Position numbers and translations under genes: made by a program. Below are positions 32,723 through 45,571 of a DNA stretch of 64,000 bases, piece after piece (positions within the stretch are counted from its first letter, which is position 1; each line of letters begins with the position of its first letter). Source of the DNA: Oopsacas minuta. Taxonomy: Eukaryota; Porifera; Hexactinellida; Lyssacinosida; Leucopsacidae. The notes under the pieces were generated by a model. That model saw nothing but the letters and a program-made list of their open reading frames with translations, had not been told where the DNA came from and searched no databases. The stretch lies in NCBI GenBank assembly GCA_024704765.1, contig JAKMXF010000303.1:189266-253265 (forward strand). The letters run 5' to 3'.

Positions 32723-35383
32723 ATGAATAACACAGAATCTACAATCAAGGATAACTTGTTTCTGAATCACATACACCACGATGATCATTTGAGTGTCACA
32801 GTAAATCATTATGTTGATAATTATATTCAAGGTGAAGTAGTTCCTTATAAGAAATTGTTTGATGAAGCTTTGAAAGATGCTCATTTAGGAGCTCATGTAA
32901 TGCTGCCTACTACACCAGGGCCTAAGACTCGCAAAGCTAAGGATAAGTTAAAAACTACCTTAACACCTGGAGTAGTAGTACATCAACCTCCTCTACCCGG
33001 TAAGAAAAGTAAGAAGAGGAAAGTCAATGTTGGAGAATATCCTAAGAAGACAATTAGTAATGTAACTCGATCTCAAGATGATACTACTGTCAATTCTGAT
33101 AGATATCATGAGCTATCTAATCCGACTACATTTCTATCTGAGACTGATCTATCTGATGGATTAAGTCAAGATGTTTCTATTTCCCGATTTACTCGGAAAT
33201 CCTCTCGTCGTGGTAAGAAAAGAGGATTAGCTATAAAGACAACTCGTGTCACAAGAAATAGTCATAATACAGACGAATCTAATTTGAAATCTCCATCAAC
33301 TCCCTCTCTCTATCCTTGTAACTCTACTACCTACATGTCTACACCCCCGGAGAGACCAGCACTTCCGTCTTTCAGTACTTTTGACTCCTCTGTTCCAACC
33401 TCGCCTCCAGCGAAGCCGGATCCTCCTTTAACATCTGCAATGGTAACTACTACTGCTCACCAGTCCCCAGAAGCTGTATTGTCTTCGACTATTACTCAAT
33501 CCCCAAGTACTAAGACTACCTCAGTTACTCAACCAACTGTTATCATGACTGCAGAACATGACTCCAATACTACTGAATTGTACATATCTACGGTAACAGA
33601 ACTTGATCAGACACTACAGAAACGAGATCCTTCTATATTACAGCATAGAGAACTTCCTATAATACAACAAGACTCTTCTATATTACAGCCTAGAGAACCT
33701 CCTATAATACAACAAGACTCTTCTCTATTACAACCTAGAGAACCTTCTATACAGGAATACTCTTCTATATTACAGCATAGAGAAAATTCCATTATACAAC
33801 AAGACTCTCTGGATAAGTCAAGTAACAACTCCAAACAATCTCAATCTCCAGCTATCACGCAATCTGACATTCCTCTACCTCTACCTAACAACCCGATCAC
33901 TACATTAACAGATTTTGAGAGTGAAATTACATTCGCAACTCCACAGAAACAGAGTGTGGAAATAGCGGACTCTTCTCTCACTCTTTTCCCCTCTCCTTCC
34001 TTTGTCGACACGATACCAGCTCCTACTCCCTCTAAAACATTTTCTGTACAGAAGCTCTTTGATTCAGATCTTTGTCTCACTCCCCCTTTCGACATCTCTT
34101 CTAAACATGTAAACAAGAGCTCGTCTCGCCCCATTATCCAATCCCCTCTCCTTGAACAGTACCCTGCTCCTCCCCGATTTACATCCAAATACGATCACCT
34201 CTCTCAGGATAATCTAACCACTCCCATCAATCCGACCCCCATGCTAATGGGAGCTACCCACACAATCCCAAAAGCTACCTTTGATCCCCGTAACAACAGT
34301 CCTTCTAAATTCCACAAGAATTGCTCCCCTCTATCAAACACTTTCATGTCTCCTTTTACCCCTAACATAATACAGAGGCCTTTACACGGTGCTCCTTCTA
34401 GGATAAATCTTAACACCAGGTGCAAACCATCTCCAGCTAAACAGCTCAACTCACAACCTAAAATGCTAGACACGCTTAATGTAAAATTTAATCGGGTTAT
34501 AACTGATAATTCAGTCCTGCAAACTTCTACTAATTCTACTACTCAAGCTAACAACTCATCTCTCCGGCAAATACCTAAGGGATTGGTCTCAAGTATAACT
34601 GGCAAGTTCCAGACAATGCCTGGTGACATTCTCCCTGGGAAGTTAGCTACGACTGTAAGTACATTCTTCAATAAGAAACCTGTAATTCCAGCTGTAAAGA
34701 CAATCGAAGAGGCTAGAGCTAGAGCGGAACAGAAACAAAATGAAGACGATAAGAGGGTGGTAGGGCTTATGAATATAAAGCAGCAGATGCTCGAGAAGAA
34801 GAAACACGAGAACATCAAGAGACAACAGATCGCAGCGGAGCGACGAGCGGAGATAGAACGGATACACAAGGAAAAGTATAATCAGAAGTTAGTAAATAAG
34901 GAAGAGAAGAGAAAAGTATGGGAAAGACAGTCCCAGAGGAAAAAGAAGGCTGAAGAGGAGAGACGTAAGAGAGAAGAAGCTGAGAAGAAAAGAGCTGATA
35001 TATCTCAATTGAAAACTACCATGCCAGCTACAGGTCATGTTAATACCAGTACTACATTCAATACCAGTAGTTTCTTAACAGTACCACTCAATGACGTCAC
35101 TAGTTACTACATAGATGATCTAGAATCTGATAACACAGATGATGATGAACGTCCACGTCACCAGATCCCATCCTGGGCTACAGAACCTTACTTGTCTTTC
35201 AAACTACGCATACAATGTACCACCACAATTCCTACTGATCCAATCTTCCCTCCACACCATCTCCTGAAACCTATCGAATTGACTCTTCTCTTCGAGTACA
35301 ATCGTTACCGTAGAACACGGCGTCCGTACAATTATCGGACAAGTTCTGCTCACTGGACCTCTCCTATGTTTAAGCCTTCTTAA
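32723..35383 (+). CDS. INCENP: Inner centromere protein (chromosomal passenger complex scaffold)
   Basis: Single exon, 886 aa (human 918). INCENP links Aurora B kinase to survivin and borealin. The N-terminus keeps a CEN-box-like helix and the PTTPGPKTRKAKDK patch seen after it in homologs. The middle is long, Ser/Thr/Pro-rich and disordered. Residues about 655-770 form a highly charged single alpha-helix (RKREEAEKKR-type sequence). The C-terminus is the IN-box: LESDNTDDDERPRHQIPSWA, an insert, then YNYRTSSAHWTSPMF. The TSS residues are the Aurora B phosphorylation site that completes kinase activation. A run of 16-residue repeats lies near residue 300-360. The ATG is eight bases after a TAG that could be an acceptor. 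Confidence 0.92.
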   Translation: MNNTESTIKDNLFLNHIHHDDHLSVTVNHYVDNYIQGEVVPYKKLFDEALKDAHLGAHVMLPTTPGPKTRKAKDKLKTTLTPGVVVHQPPLPGKKSKKRKVNVGEYPKKTISNVTRSQDDTTVNSDRYHELSNPTTFLSETDLSDGLSQDVSISRFTRKSSRRGKKRGLAIKTTRVTRNSHNTDESNLKSPSTPSLYPCNSTTYMSTPPERPALPSFSTFDSSVPTSPPAKPDPPLTSAMVTTTAHQSPEAVLSSTITQSPSTKTTSVTQPTVIMTAEHDSNTTELYISTVTELDQTLQKRDPSILQHRELPIIQQDSSILQPREPPIIQQDSSLLQPREPSIQEYSSILQHRENSIIQQDSLDKSSNNSKQSQSPAITQSDIPLPLPNNPITTLTDFESEITFATPQKQSVEIADSSLTLFPSPSFVDTIPAPTPSKTFSVQKLFDSDLCLTPPFDISSKHVNKSSSRPIIQSPLLEQYPAPPRFTSKYDHLSQDNLTTPINPTPMLMGATHTIPKATFDPRNNSPSKFHKNCSPLSNTFMSPFTPNIIQRPLHGAPSRINLNTRCKPSPAKQLNSQPKMLDTLNVKFNRVITDNSVLQTSTNSTTQANNSSLRQIPKGLVSSITGKFQTMPGDILPGKLATTVSTFFNKKPVIPAVKTIEEARARAEQKQNEDDKRVVGLMNIKQQMLEKKKHENIKRQQIAAERRAEIERIHKEKYNQKLVNKEEKRKVWERQSQRKKKAEEERRKREEAEKKRADISQLKTTMPATGHVNTSTTFNTSSFLTVPLNDVTSYYIDDLESDNTDDDERPRHQIPSWATEPYLSFKLRIQCTTTIPTDPIFPPHHLLKPIELTLLFEYNRYRRTRRPYNYRTSSAHWTSPMFKPS
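33616..33807 (+). repeat. In-frame tandem repeat inside INCENP
   Basis: About four units of some 48 bases, one shortened, encode variants of SILQ(H/P)RE(L/P)(P/S)IIQQDS. All keep the reading frame, so the repeat number can vary without breaking the protein. They lie in the disordered middle region. Confidence 0.85.
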
Positions 35384-36024
35384 AAGAGATATCTTGCTAT
35401 TTCACACTATGCGCACTTAGTACTGAGAGTTTTACTTGCGAATTAAATTAGAAATGACTTTTGTTGCAATAATACAGCAAGATTAATATTATATCACTCG
35501 TTCATATTCAAATGTATTACGAATATACTCGTGTACTGTGTACTCTCAATTTCTGATATGTGATTTATATTCAATTCTATCTCTGAAAAGACTGAATCTC
35601 TGCATACAAAAACATTATTTGTAATGTAGCTCCCTTGAGCTAATTATTCCCTCAATTCTAAATATATAACATTGGACATTTCACCAGAATACTGACGATT
35701 CGTATAATTAACTCCAGAAATAATCACGTGTTTATATGTAGTACGAATGATTCTTTTCATTTTGTAGGAGGAATGGCAATCACCGATCACAAATCAATGA
35801 AATCATTAATGCATTATACTTTTAAGCGACAAGTAAAATACGTCGCGTCATTGCATTCTAGTTCAGGTGATGCCTCACTTAAATTTAGGAATATACGCGC
35901 GTATAGCCCTGGTATGATTTGAAATTGGTGAATTGTGGATTTCTTAATTTGACTTCTTGAATAGCATCCCAACTTGGTATTAACTCCAATTTCGTATTTA
36001 TACATTAGCAGTTTGGATGTCAAA
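35384..36024. other. Intergenic between INCENP and the RNF213-like gene
   Basis: A 640-base AT-rich gap with no recognised element. A TTAG at 36007-36010, some 15 bases before the RNF213-like ATG, is a possible splice acceptor. Confidence 0.45.
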
Positions 36025-39000
36025 ATGTCAAAAATTTGTCAAGACTTAAATTGTAAATTTTTTGAGGACTTTCCTGATAGAAAGAATTTCATAATATCAA
36101 TATGTCCGTATTGTAAAGGACCTCTGATTGATAACAAGCCTCAATCAGTTGAGGAAAAGACAGATTTAGAGAGTGAAGTAGAAGTACCACAACCTTCATT
36201 TGATACTCAAGAAGATGATGCTATAATGGTTGATAGCAGTATTGTAAACATCCACAAAACTCCTACACAACGTGGCTCTTACATTTCAACTGATCATGTA
36301 ATTGTTATATTTCACAGTGCTATCCTGTTAAGTCATTTCAAAGAATATTCTTCTTCTATATCACTCCAATTTAAACGCTCTTTCTTCGGTGATAATGAAA
36401 AAGATTCTATACTACAGTTCCCAAACTTTAACCTCGGAAATTATGAAGGTAGTACTTATGCTTTATTCGAAAATAGTATAAAAATTAATTTGGATATTCT
36501 TCATAGTGTCCATGAAACTAAAACAATGATTCTTCCTTACAAATATTTTTTGAATGATCAGGAAGAGAAATTCTTTTCAGATAAAGAAGTTACTTACAGA
36601 ACTTTACTATTAAATTGTTATAATTTCAGACTACCCAATGTGATTATGAAATATGACATGATTATTTCACCACCAAACCTACACAAAGATCAACAGAAAG
36701 ATCTCCAGACATTGAGTAGAATAACATTCCATCTCTACACTCCCGTAACCACGTTTTTGAAGGTGATAAATTATTGCTTGGGTTTGATGCAATCCAAAAT
36801 GACGTAGAAACTGTCTTACATAATCTATGTAATGTTTATATGATTTCTAAAAGACCCAAACTTACCTTTTTTAAGAAGAAAGTCTATTCTCCTGTATTTG
36901 AGACAGAACAAGTGGAGAAGATTATGCAAGAGTTCTTGTTGGGATGGATAGACTCAGTTATACATTTAGATTGCCCTTTTCACTTAAAGTTTTATCTTTC
37001 ATTCTTAACTGTAAACATGAATCTAATGGAAAGTTGTTCAAGTCAAATATATTTCAAAGTGTTCCAAAATATGACTAGCGAGTTTGTATTGTCGATAATC
37101 AAGGATAAATCTAATTTGGAAATGTTCCTAAAGTATCAATCTGATATTTCAAAATCTCCCCAGCTGTTGTATAGTGCTATGCAAGAAGTCAGTAGAATTG
37201 ATATTGATAACTTTATACTATTCCTTCCTCTCTACCACGTGTTGTTCAACTCAAAACACAGTTTTAACGAAGCACACACTGCACACGATTTCTTGAATAT
37301 GTCATACTGGGGTCTACCACCTGACATCCTATTCACACATAATCATACAATTGAATTACCAATAATTGTAAACACACTGAGTCAATACAATAGCTTAGGT
37401 CCCATTCTTCCATACTCTATAACATTGCTATGTTTGAAACTTGAAATATTTTCACAACTAATGGAAATACTCGCTATTCCTTTCTTACCATTCATCGCTG
37501 TACTACTGTATCGTATAGACAGATGGAATTTAATGGAGCAAGATAGAGAGTTACGTGAAAGAGTTTATGAAACTTTCTTAGCTCAATCTGAACTGAATCC
37601 CAATCTATTGAATGATTCACACATATGTCAAGCTAGTGACGTCATATATAAAATGTTACAGTTAATCAATGACAGTCAAAGTCTGTCTAAAAAAATCATC
37701 ATTACTTACAACGAAGCTGATCTCCTGCTACAAGTTCTCGCTAAATTATTACTTCTATACCATGGACATGAGAACTTATTAGCAAGTCAAAAGATATTTA
37801 ATTTGATTCCTTCTTCTGATCTTCTTGACTCAATCACGAGATGTGTTGATGATGACAAAATGAATCAAAAACCTGAATGTGGGACTGATTGTCTTCATGA
37901 AGTTCTTATTTGGAATACATTTCTCTGTATTCAATTTCCTTCTTCCTACAGATGGGTTCAGTCTGTTAGTAAGACATTTTCTATACGACTCGAAAGTCAT
38001 ACTTTAGCATGTTTGTTGAATTTATTCTTAAATATATGTAGCATGAAGGATATATCACCATTGCCATCTCTTTTCCAAACATTTCGTCAAGAATTAATTA
38101 GAATTGTTGAAAAATCACAAAGACGTTTACTAGATGAACATTCCATATTCCAGAATCTTGTTAAAGTGACAGCTGACATGTTTACTGAGGTAATTGATGT
38201 ATTTGCTTTTATAATATTGCTGCATGAATCTGCTATTACTGGAGCAGATCCAGTAGAACATATTCTCTCTTTGTCATGGTTGCCTATTCTTTTAAAACAT
38301 TGTGAGTCTAAAATGTTGAAATCATCGAATTATCCAAAATCTAGTGATCTCTTCAATAAATGTATTGAAGTATTGCGTGTTCTCACCACAGAATTCTATC
38401 TCCTTACTATTCAAGTTAATCACATGAGTATTGTTCTACAATCAAATTCCATTTATTTCTCTATTTTACAAAATCTCCCTGAAATTATTCCAGTAACTGC
38501 TAACGAATTATCCCAGGAAGATTTCTTCAATCAAGCTGTTACGTTTCGTGCAAATATGTCCAATTATTTTCTTCGTCAACACAAGTTTATCGCAGTTTTC
38601 AAGAAACTTCTAGATTCGACAAACAGTGGAGTTTATTCAAAGGAAATTAATAATTTCTTAGCAATTGACTTTAGCAAGAAACCAATTTCTGATCTCTGTA
38701 GATCAGTTTCAGGGGATCAAGAATTTATACTGAATCCGGATAATCCGTCTCTTAATGTATTTAACAATAGATTAATTAGAATAATGCTGAGTACTTTACC
38801 TGACTTTCTTAAATCTCAATTTTTCAAAGTTCAATTCGAACATTTCTTAAATATATATCTTGAAGAAACAAATAATATCAAAGAAATTGATTTGAATACT
38901 ATTCATTCTATACTCTTTTTTCCAACATTCACTATTGTGTCTGATACAATATCTGACCTCTTTGATTTGACAATTCTACTTACTACAATTGACAAACATT

Positions 39001-42000
39001 TCTCTTGTTATGCTGATGGTCCAGAATTAATGAACACTTTTACACATGAGATAAAACATATTGTGACTGCTGTCGAAAGAGTTACTGGTAAATCATACAA
39101 GCTTTCCCTGAATGAAACTATGGGAAAAGTTAGTTGTTATTTTACTCTTCATCGTGCAGAAAATATAGCGATCAGCATCCTGAAGGTCAGAAAGGCTTAT
39201 CATTTTACAGAAAAATTCACGAATACAGAATTCGTATCTAATTTGAAAGAATTGAATGTGGATAACACACAATTGAGTCAAATTACTCCTGAACTTCGAG
39301 AGACGACAGAAATTCTAAATAACCTAACACCTGTACATAAACAGATTCTCCAAACTTTACTAAATTGTGTAGATCTCTTCACATGGACAGCTGGAATAGT
39401 AGAGAAGTCATCTGAACTAGACAACTTTATTGATCTAGCTTTGAATTCTGTAGAAAGCACTTCTACTCAGGTGAATCGTATTACCTGCTACAAGTCTGTT
39501 TGCACCATTTTCATGCCATTTATATTTGACCTTCAAAACGTTGATGAAATGTATTTTCTAAAGAAATTATCAATAGTTCATGAAAATATCGAATCTAGAG
39601 ATGATACAGTCGCTCATTTGTTAAAAATGAGTAGTGATTGTGCAAGAGAAAGTGAACTTGAATTTTGGAAAGAATTACAGTTATCTCATAAATTAATGGG
39701 AGGTAAAACTATTTCCAAGCTCAAGCAAATTATGCAGTGTGGTAAGTTTGTATTAACTACCAACACAAACACACATACAGTAGATGATATACTGAAACTG
39801 TATATTAGAGGGAATGAGTTATCTACCACAGATAACCACTCTCCATGGTACAACTTTAATGCATTGAGAGAGATGCAGAGTGACATAATTCTAATCACCC
39901 CCCTGATGCATGAGGATAAAGATAGTGTTAAGTTTGTAGCTCAATTTGAAGAGATTGTAACCCTAACAAATCTAATCCTTAAGCTAAACTGCAGTGGAAA
40001 TATCTTTTTTATGAATCTATTTTTAGAATACACATGTAATTCTATTGATGTTATCAAAAACGATATTTCTTATTTAACAGAATTGTACTTAAAGTGGAGT
40101 ACTCAATTCCTACAAGCACGGAAAGATAACTATTTGTTAAACCATTTTACTGACTCTCAAATCCTCAAAATACAAATTGGCTTAGATGGCTTGAATAGAC
40201 AGAAAGATTTGGATCGAGACACTATTCATCTTTTGACCTTAATTCGTGAAGAATTATCACATAAAGATATAATAGTAGCTTTAGATAAGATTAAACGAGG
40301 TGCTTGTACTTATACGAGTCCTACACACAATAATGATTCATTTCAATTTCCTGCTGAAGATGTGAACTATACTTCTTCCATAGTTTATGTTCCGATGAGT
40401 TGTCAGTGGATCCTTCTCAATCTGAAGAAGAACAAGTTCAAACATTTTCCATTCGAAATCTTTATGAGAGTAGAAATAAGAATATTCTATCATTAGATTC
40501 TATCGGAGCTTTCTTGGATAATATTTATTCACAAAATACGATAAAAGATAGACCATATCCAAAATATTTAAAAGTAAGTGAGCCTAATCTAATAGTAATC
40601 GATAATTCAGAACTTATTTATGCTATTCTATCTCTCTATTATAATATTGACATAGAAGTAGTTATGCCATTACCTCATGAGGTGTTGATTTGTTCTGAGC
40701 AGACTACATTTGAAGAGATAGACATATTTTGGAGAAGATCTCTAATGGCACCGTCATGTTCTGATATATTCTGTTTAGCTTTTATTGAGAACTTGAAGTA
40801 CGATATCGCTGTTAGGAGTGTTACTTCTCTCAAAAACTATCTCAATTTTATTGAGAAAACTCAATTCTTACAATTAGTATTATTGTGTTCTTCAGAATCT
40901 GAAAATTCTAGTTACATGGCTACTGCTCTAGTTAAATTTAAGAGAACTTCTCCACAACTAATTCCTGATCAGGATTTGAAAGAGTTTATATTTAAGAGAA
41001 CGTCTCATATTCGTAATTCCACAAACGTCTGTCCATATATTCCTTTGAAATCATGTTCTATTATTGATCCAGATAAGAGCTGTGTTAGAATAGTTTCTTC
41101 AAATAATGTAGGATCTGGGAAATCTCTCACTGTATCACGACTAGTTAGTAAATTCATTGCATTAACTCATGTCGCTAATCCTAATAGTGTGTGTACTGTT
41201 GTTACTATTTCTGAGAGTGAAGACTGTGAACATAAAGCAGCTACCAAACTGATTGGATCTCCGTTATCTTCTGGTGACTATGGCCGGATTTGTCATTTCG
41301 ACATTACTGCCACATCATGTGAGCATCTGATCCCATTTCTATTTAAGCTTCTCATTACAGGAATGTTATGTGATAAAAATGGCAGAATTTGGCGTTGTAG
41401 CAAAAGAAATTATTTAGTTCTTGAAATCACCCTCTCTTCTCAATCACCTGAAATTCTGCGTTTCCTATCTCTATTTCCTGACTGGAAATGCCTAGAACCC
41501 AATGAAGTAATAGATTATATGAAGTTACATAATGCTCTACCCAGCAATTGTCAGATTAGTCTTATTGATGAGGAAGAAGTACAATCTCCAGAATACCAAA
41601 GAATTTATGCTTATTTTCGCAAACTTGAAACTAAAGGTTCACGAAATTTTGACGAATTTACATACAAACCTAGTATTCCTCTCGTGACTAATTGGAATTG
41701 GAAAATCAAATTAGATATATTAACTCTGTTTATGAAGTATTATTCACTTCCAATGCTTCTTGGAGCGAATTGAAACATTTTATTTTATTTCTTAATAATC
41801 AGCTTACAGCTTGTGAGCATAAAGACTATTCTGTCAAATTTTCTATCAAACTTGATCCTGAGTGGAGAGGATTCTATAATTTCTTAGTTGAGGGTATGAT
41901 CTTGATGGCAAGAGATTTCACTACACCTCACTAAAGAATAATCTAGAAGGACATTCCGCTGACGTAATTGAAGGATACTGCATTGATCAACGGAGAAAAT

Positions 42001-45000
42001 GGGAACAGAAAATCCATCCTTATATTTTCTTCAATGAAGATAGGGAATCTATGACGTTTTTCGGCATTCACATAACAGAGACAAGGATCAGTTAGAAAGG
42101 AGTACAATAGAGGAAAAGCAGTTTATTGGAAAGAAAGGAATTTCCAAACTACTTTTTGATAAACTCAAACGTAATGAATTTTCATTTGACATTTATAGTT
42201 GGGAAAGAAGCAAGATGATTTCTATTCTAGCTAGCGTCATGGGAATCCGTACTCTTCCTGGTCCAGACTTTGATGAATACTATGTTCTAACAATTGACAA
42301 TCTAAAGAAGATGCTAGCTATTCATATGAGATTCCGTTCTAACATTCCTGTAATTATTATGGGAGAGACTGGTTGTGGGAAAACACGATTGATAAATTTC
42401 ATGTGCAAACTCCAAGCAAACAGTCTGAATATTGAAAATATGATAGTTCTGAAGATCCATGGTGAGAGTACCAAACAGGATATCATCACAGCTTATAACA
42501 AAGCATTGAAACTTGCTACGGAGAATGTGCGTCATAATGTCGATACAATTCTATTTTTCGATGAAGCTAATACAAGCCCTACAATTAGTCTGATTAAAGA
42601 GATACTATGTGATAGAAGAATTGATGGCGATGCTATCCCAACAGATCTCCGTCTCCAATTCATCGCTGCTTGCAATCCATACAGGAGACATAGTGAAGAG
42701 ATGATAACTAAGCTTGTTTCAGCTGGACTAGGAATGATTAGAAACAGAACTGAAACAAGAGAACATTTTGGAGATATTCCATTACGAGATCTGGTGTATA
42801 GAGTCATTCCTCTGCCTAAAAGTTTGCTCCCGTTAGTGTGGGACTTTGGAAAGTTGAGTTCTGAAACTGAGGTTTGGTATATTCGTGGCATTATCCATGT
42901 CCATATAAATATTGATAATTACCGTGATTTGGTTGAGTTTTGTGATGCAATATCCATAGCTCTATCAGCTGTACAGTCGTATATGAGAGAGAGGAAAGAT
43001 GAATCTAGTTTTGTTAGTTTGAGAGATGTTGAACGGGCAGTTTATGTTATGCTATGGTTTTATAAGTTAATACCTAAGTTACGGTTAGATACATCTGGTA
43101 TGTCGCTTGTGACATATAGTCTTGTGTTAGCTATAGCAATCTGTTATAGAGCAAAGCTTCGAGATAGAGCAAAGTTTGATTCATACCTAACTTCAAATTT
43201 GGTTGGCCCTCTAAACGCCTTCCTTGATTCTTCTGTTATTCAAAACAAAATAAGTGAGTGTCAGAAACGCATAGTTGGCATAATGCAAATAGAAGATCAC
43301 ATAGCAAGGAACTCTAATCTTTGCGAGAATCTCTTTATGATGTTTGTTTGCATTCAAATAAAAATTCCATTATTTATAATTGGTAAGCCAGGTAGCTCTA
43401 AATCTCTGGCAAGATCTATTATACATCATTCTATAAATGAGGGTCTGTATGTAAAAGGCAATAAGATTACAGATTATGATCATGTCTATATGCAAGGTTA
43501 CCAATGTAGTCAGTACACCACGTCTGCAGAACTATTACAAGTATTCTCTAGATGTCAAACAATACAGAATCAGTCTGCAACTAATTCAGTTGCATGTGTT
43601 GTATTGGATGAAGTAGGACTAGCTGAGGATTCTCCTAATCTACCTCTTAAAGTACTCCACTCTCTCCTAGAAGATTCTGAGTTTGCTCAGAAGGATCCAA
43701 ACGTTGCCTTTATCGGTTTGTCCAATTGGGCTCTTGATCCTGCTAAAATGAATCGAGGAATTATGGTACAATTAGAAGATCCCTCTAATAAAGAACTGGT
43801 AGATACTGCTCATGCAATTATCCGATCTTCTGATGAGAAAGATATAATTCATTCAACTAAGCTAACACCCTATCTCAGATGTTTGGCTAATGGATATTTA
43901 GAGTTATTCAGGAAACAATCTCACTACAGAAAGGAGGATTACTTCGGGTTACGTGACTTTTATTGTCTCATTAAGATGCTATATAGTTTATGCAAACAGT
44001 ACAACACTGAACTCAACCAGCGTATCATGTTACATGCTGTTAAGAGAAATTTTGGAGGATTGACTGACATTGATGTTGTCGAGACTTTCAGTAGATCACT
44101 TACTGGTCTAATTGATGATCCTATAGGTCCTTTATCTGATCCTTTATCTCTGATACGATTTAATATCAAGAGAGGAGGAATGTCTGAATTATCCGGTGAA
44201 TATTCTAATATCTCTCAAAGTGAAGAATCTACCTACGATAGATCAAGATATCTTCTTCTCTTGACAGAGAATTTTATTGCATTAGACATTCTTTTCCAAT
44301 TTAAAATTGTGGATGAAAATACTAAAGTAATGTTTGGTAGTAGTTTCCCGCATGACAAGGAGAGCTTCAATATTTGTCACAATATCTCTCGTATCAAGAT
44401 TCATATGGAAACAGGTGAAATGGTTGTATTGACTAACTTATCGAATTTGTATGAAAGTCTTTATGAAGTATTAAACCAATCTTATGTGAATATTCTCGGG
44501 AAAGACTGGGTAACTATTGGGATCGGATCTCAGAGGGTTGATTGCCCAGTAGATCCTAAATTTCGTCTCATAGTGATTGCGGATAAATCTACAGTTTTCA
44601 ATCAATTCCCTCCTCCCTTGATTAACAGATTGGAGAAACACATACTGACCATTTCAACAATACTGTCTCATGATACAGTTATTCAGGGAGTTGTTGATAA
44701 GCTATCTTATTGGATTAACGATTTTACTACAATTGATTTTGAAGGGAAAATTATCAGATATAATAAGAATGAATGTTTCATTGGTTTACAAGATGATACT
44801 CCTTCTTTTATCGTTTACTCTATGAAGAGTAAGTTAGGATTAAATAGTATTGAAGCTGAGAATGTAGATATGCTATTCAAGCAGTGTAAGATAGAATTAT
44901 TGAAGTTAGCTTCACCAGATTCTATTCTTAGATTACAAAAGTCTAGATTGAGTTCTGAATCTGAAAACATTTCAAAGGATTATTTTGATCTCAAACTATT

Positions 45001-45571
45001 TAGTTTAGTTGATTATTTACAATATTTAACGAGTAATCATAAGTCTGTACCTGTACCTCACATGCCTTACCTTTCTTTTGTTACCACTCGTTCTTCCTTG
45101 TTAACAGAGATTGATATTTCTGAGTTCATTAATAGTTTAAAACAACTTTTTGGTTCTGAAAAACTATTCAATGTAACTAATTTGTATTTAAGTCAATTCA
45201 ACACTGAGAAAGAATTCGAGTCTCTCATTCACGATACACTAGCTTCTGTTCCTGTTGATACAGATGAGATAAATTTTCTTCTGATACAGTGTGAAGATGG
45301 TTATTCTCATTCTGATCTTATTTCTTGTGCAAGATTCAAATTGGTGGAAATTGTTAATGAATTGAACTCAATACTGAATCCAAATTTCTATATTCTATTC
45401 ATTGTAAGATTGCAGTCAGTAAATCAAGATTCTAATTTGGTTGGATATTGCGGTGTATCTTGGGACAGTGTCCACATTGATGAGTTGAGACCGTCTCACC
45501 TTTACTTGATGCCTACTTTAGATGAAATTGTGAATTTCTCAGTAGCTGATATATTTAATTATATATTTCCG
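36025..45571 (+). CDS. RNF213-like giant first exon: zinc ribbon, CBM20-like, stalk and AAA modules, with five frame breaks
   Basis: A 9.5-kb exon. It starts at the ATG of MSKICQDLNC; a four-cysteine ribbon (CQDLNC ... CPYC) and a CBM20-like beta domain follow. Coding shifts frame at about 36754-36758 (T5), 40382-40399, 41700-41705 (A4), 41917-41931 and 42057-42076. Each break is repaired on paper by one extra base. From 42077 to 45571 the frame is clean. That part holds the two active ATPase modules: Walker A GETGCGKT (42362) with DEAN (42560), and Walker A GKPGSSKS (43382) with DEVG (43607). A third nucleotide-loop-like NNVGSGKS lies near 41105. No in-frame stop other than those caused by the shifts was found. 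Confidence 0.85.

Noticed and set aside
36754..42076. Classical minus-one programmed frameshift sites
   Set aside because: The breaks lie on simple T or A runs such as G-TTT-TTG. They do not form canonical X-XXY-YYZ heptamers with an obvious downstream pseudoknot, and so many sites in one gene would be unprecedented. Kept only as one possible explanation.
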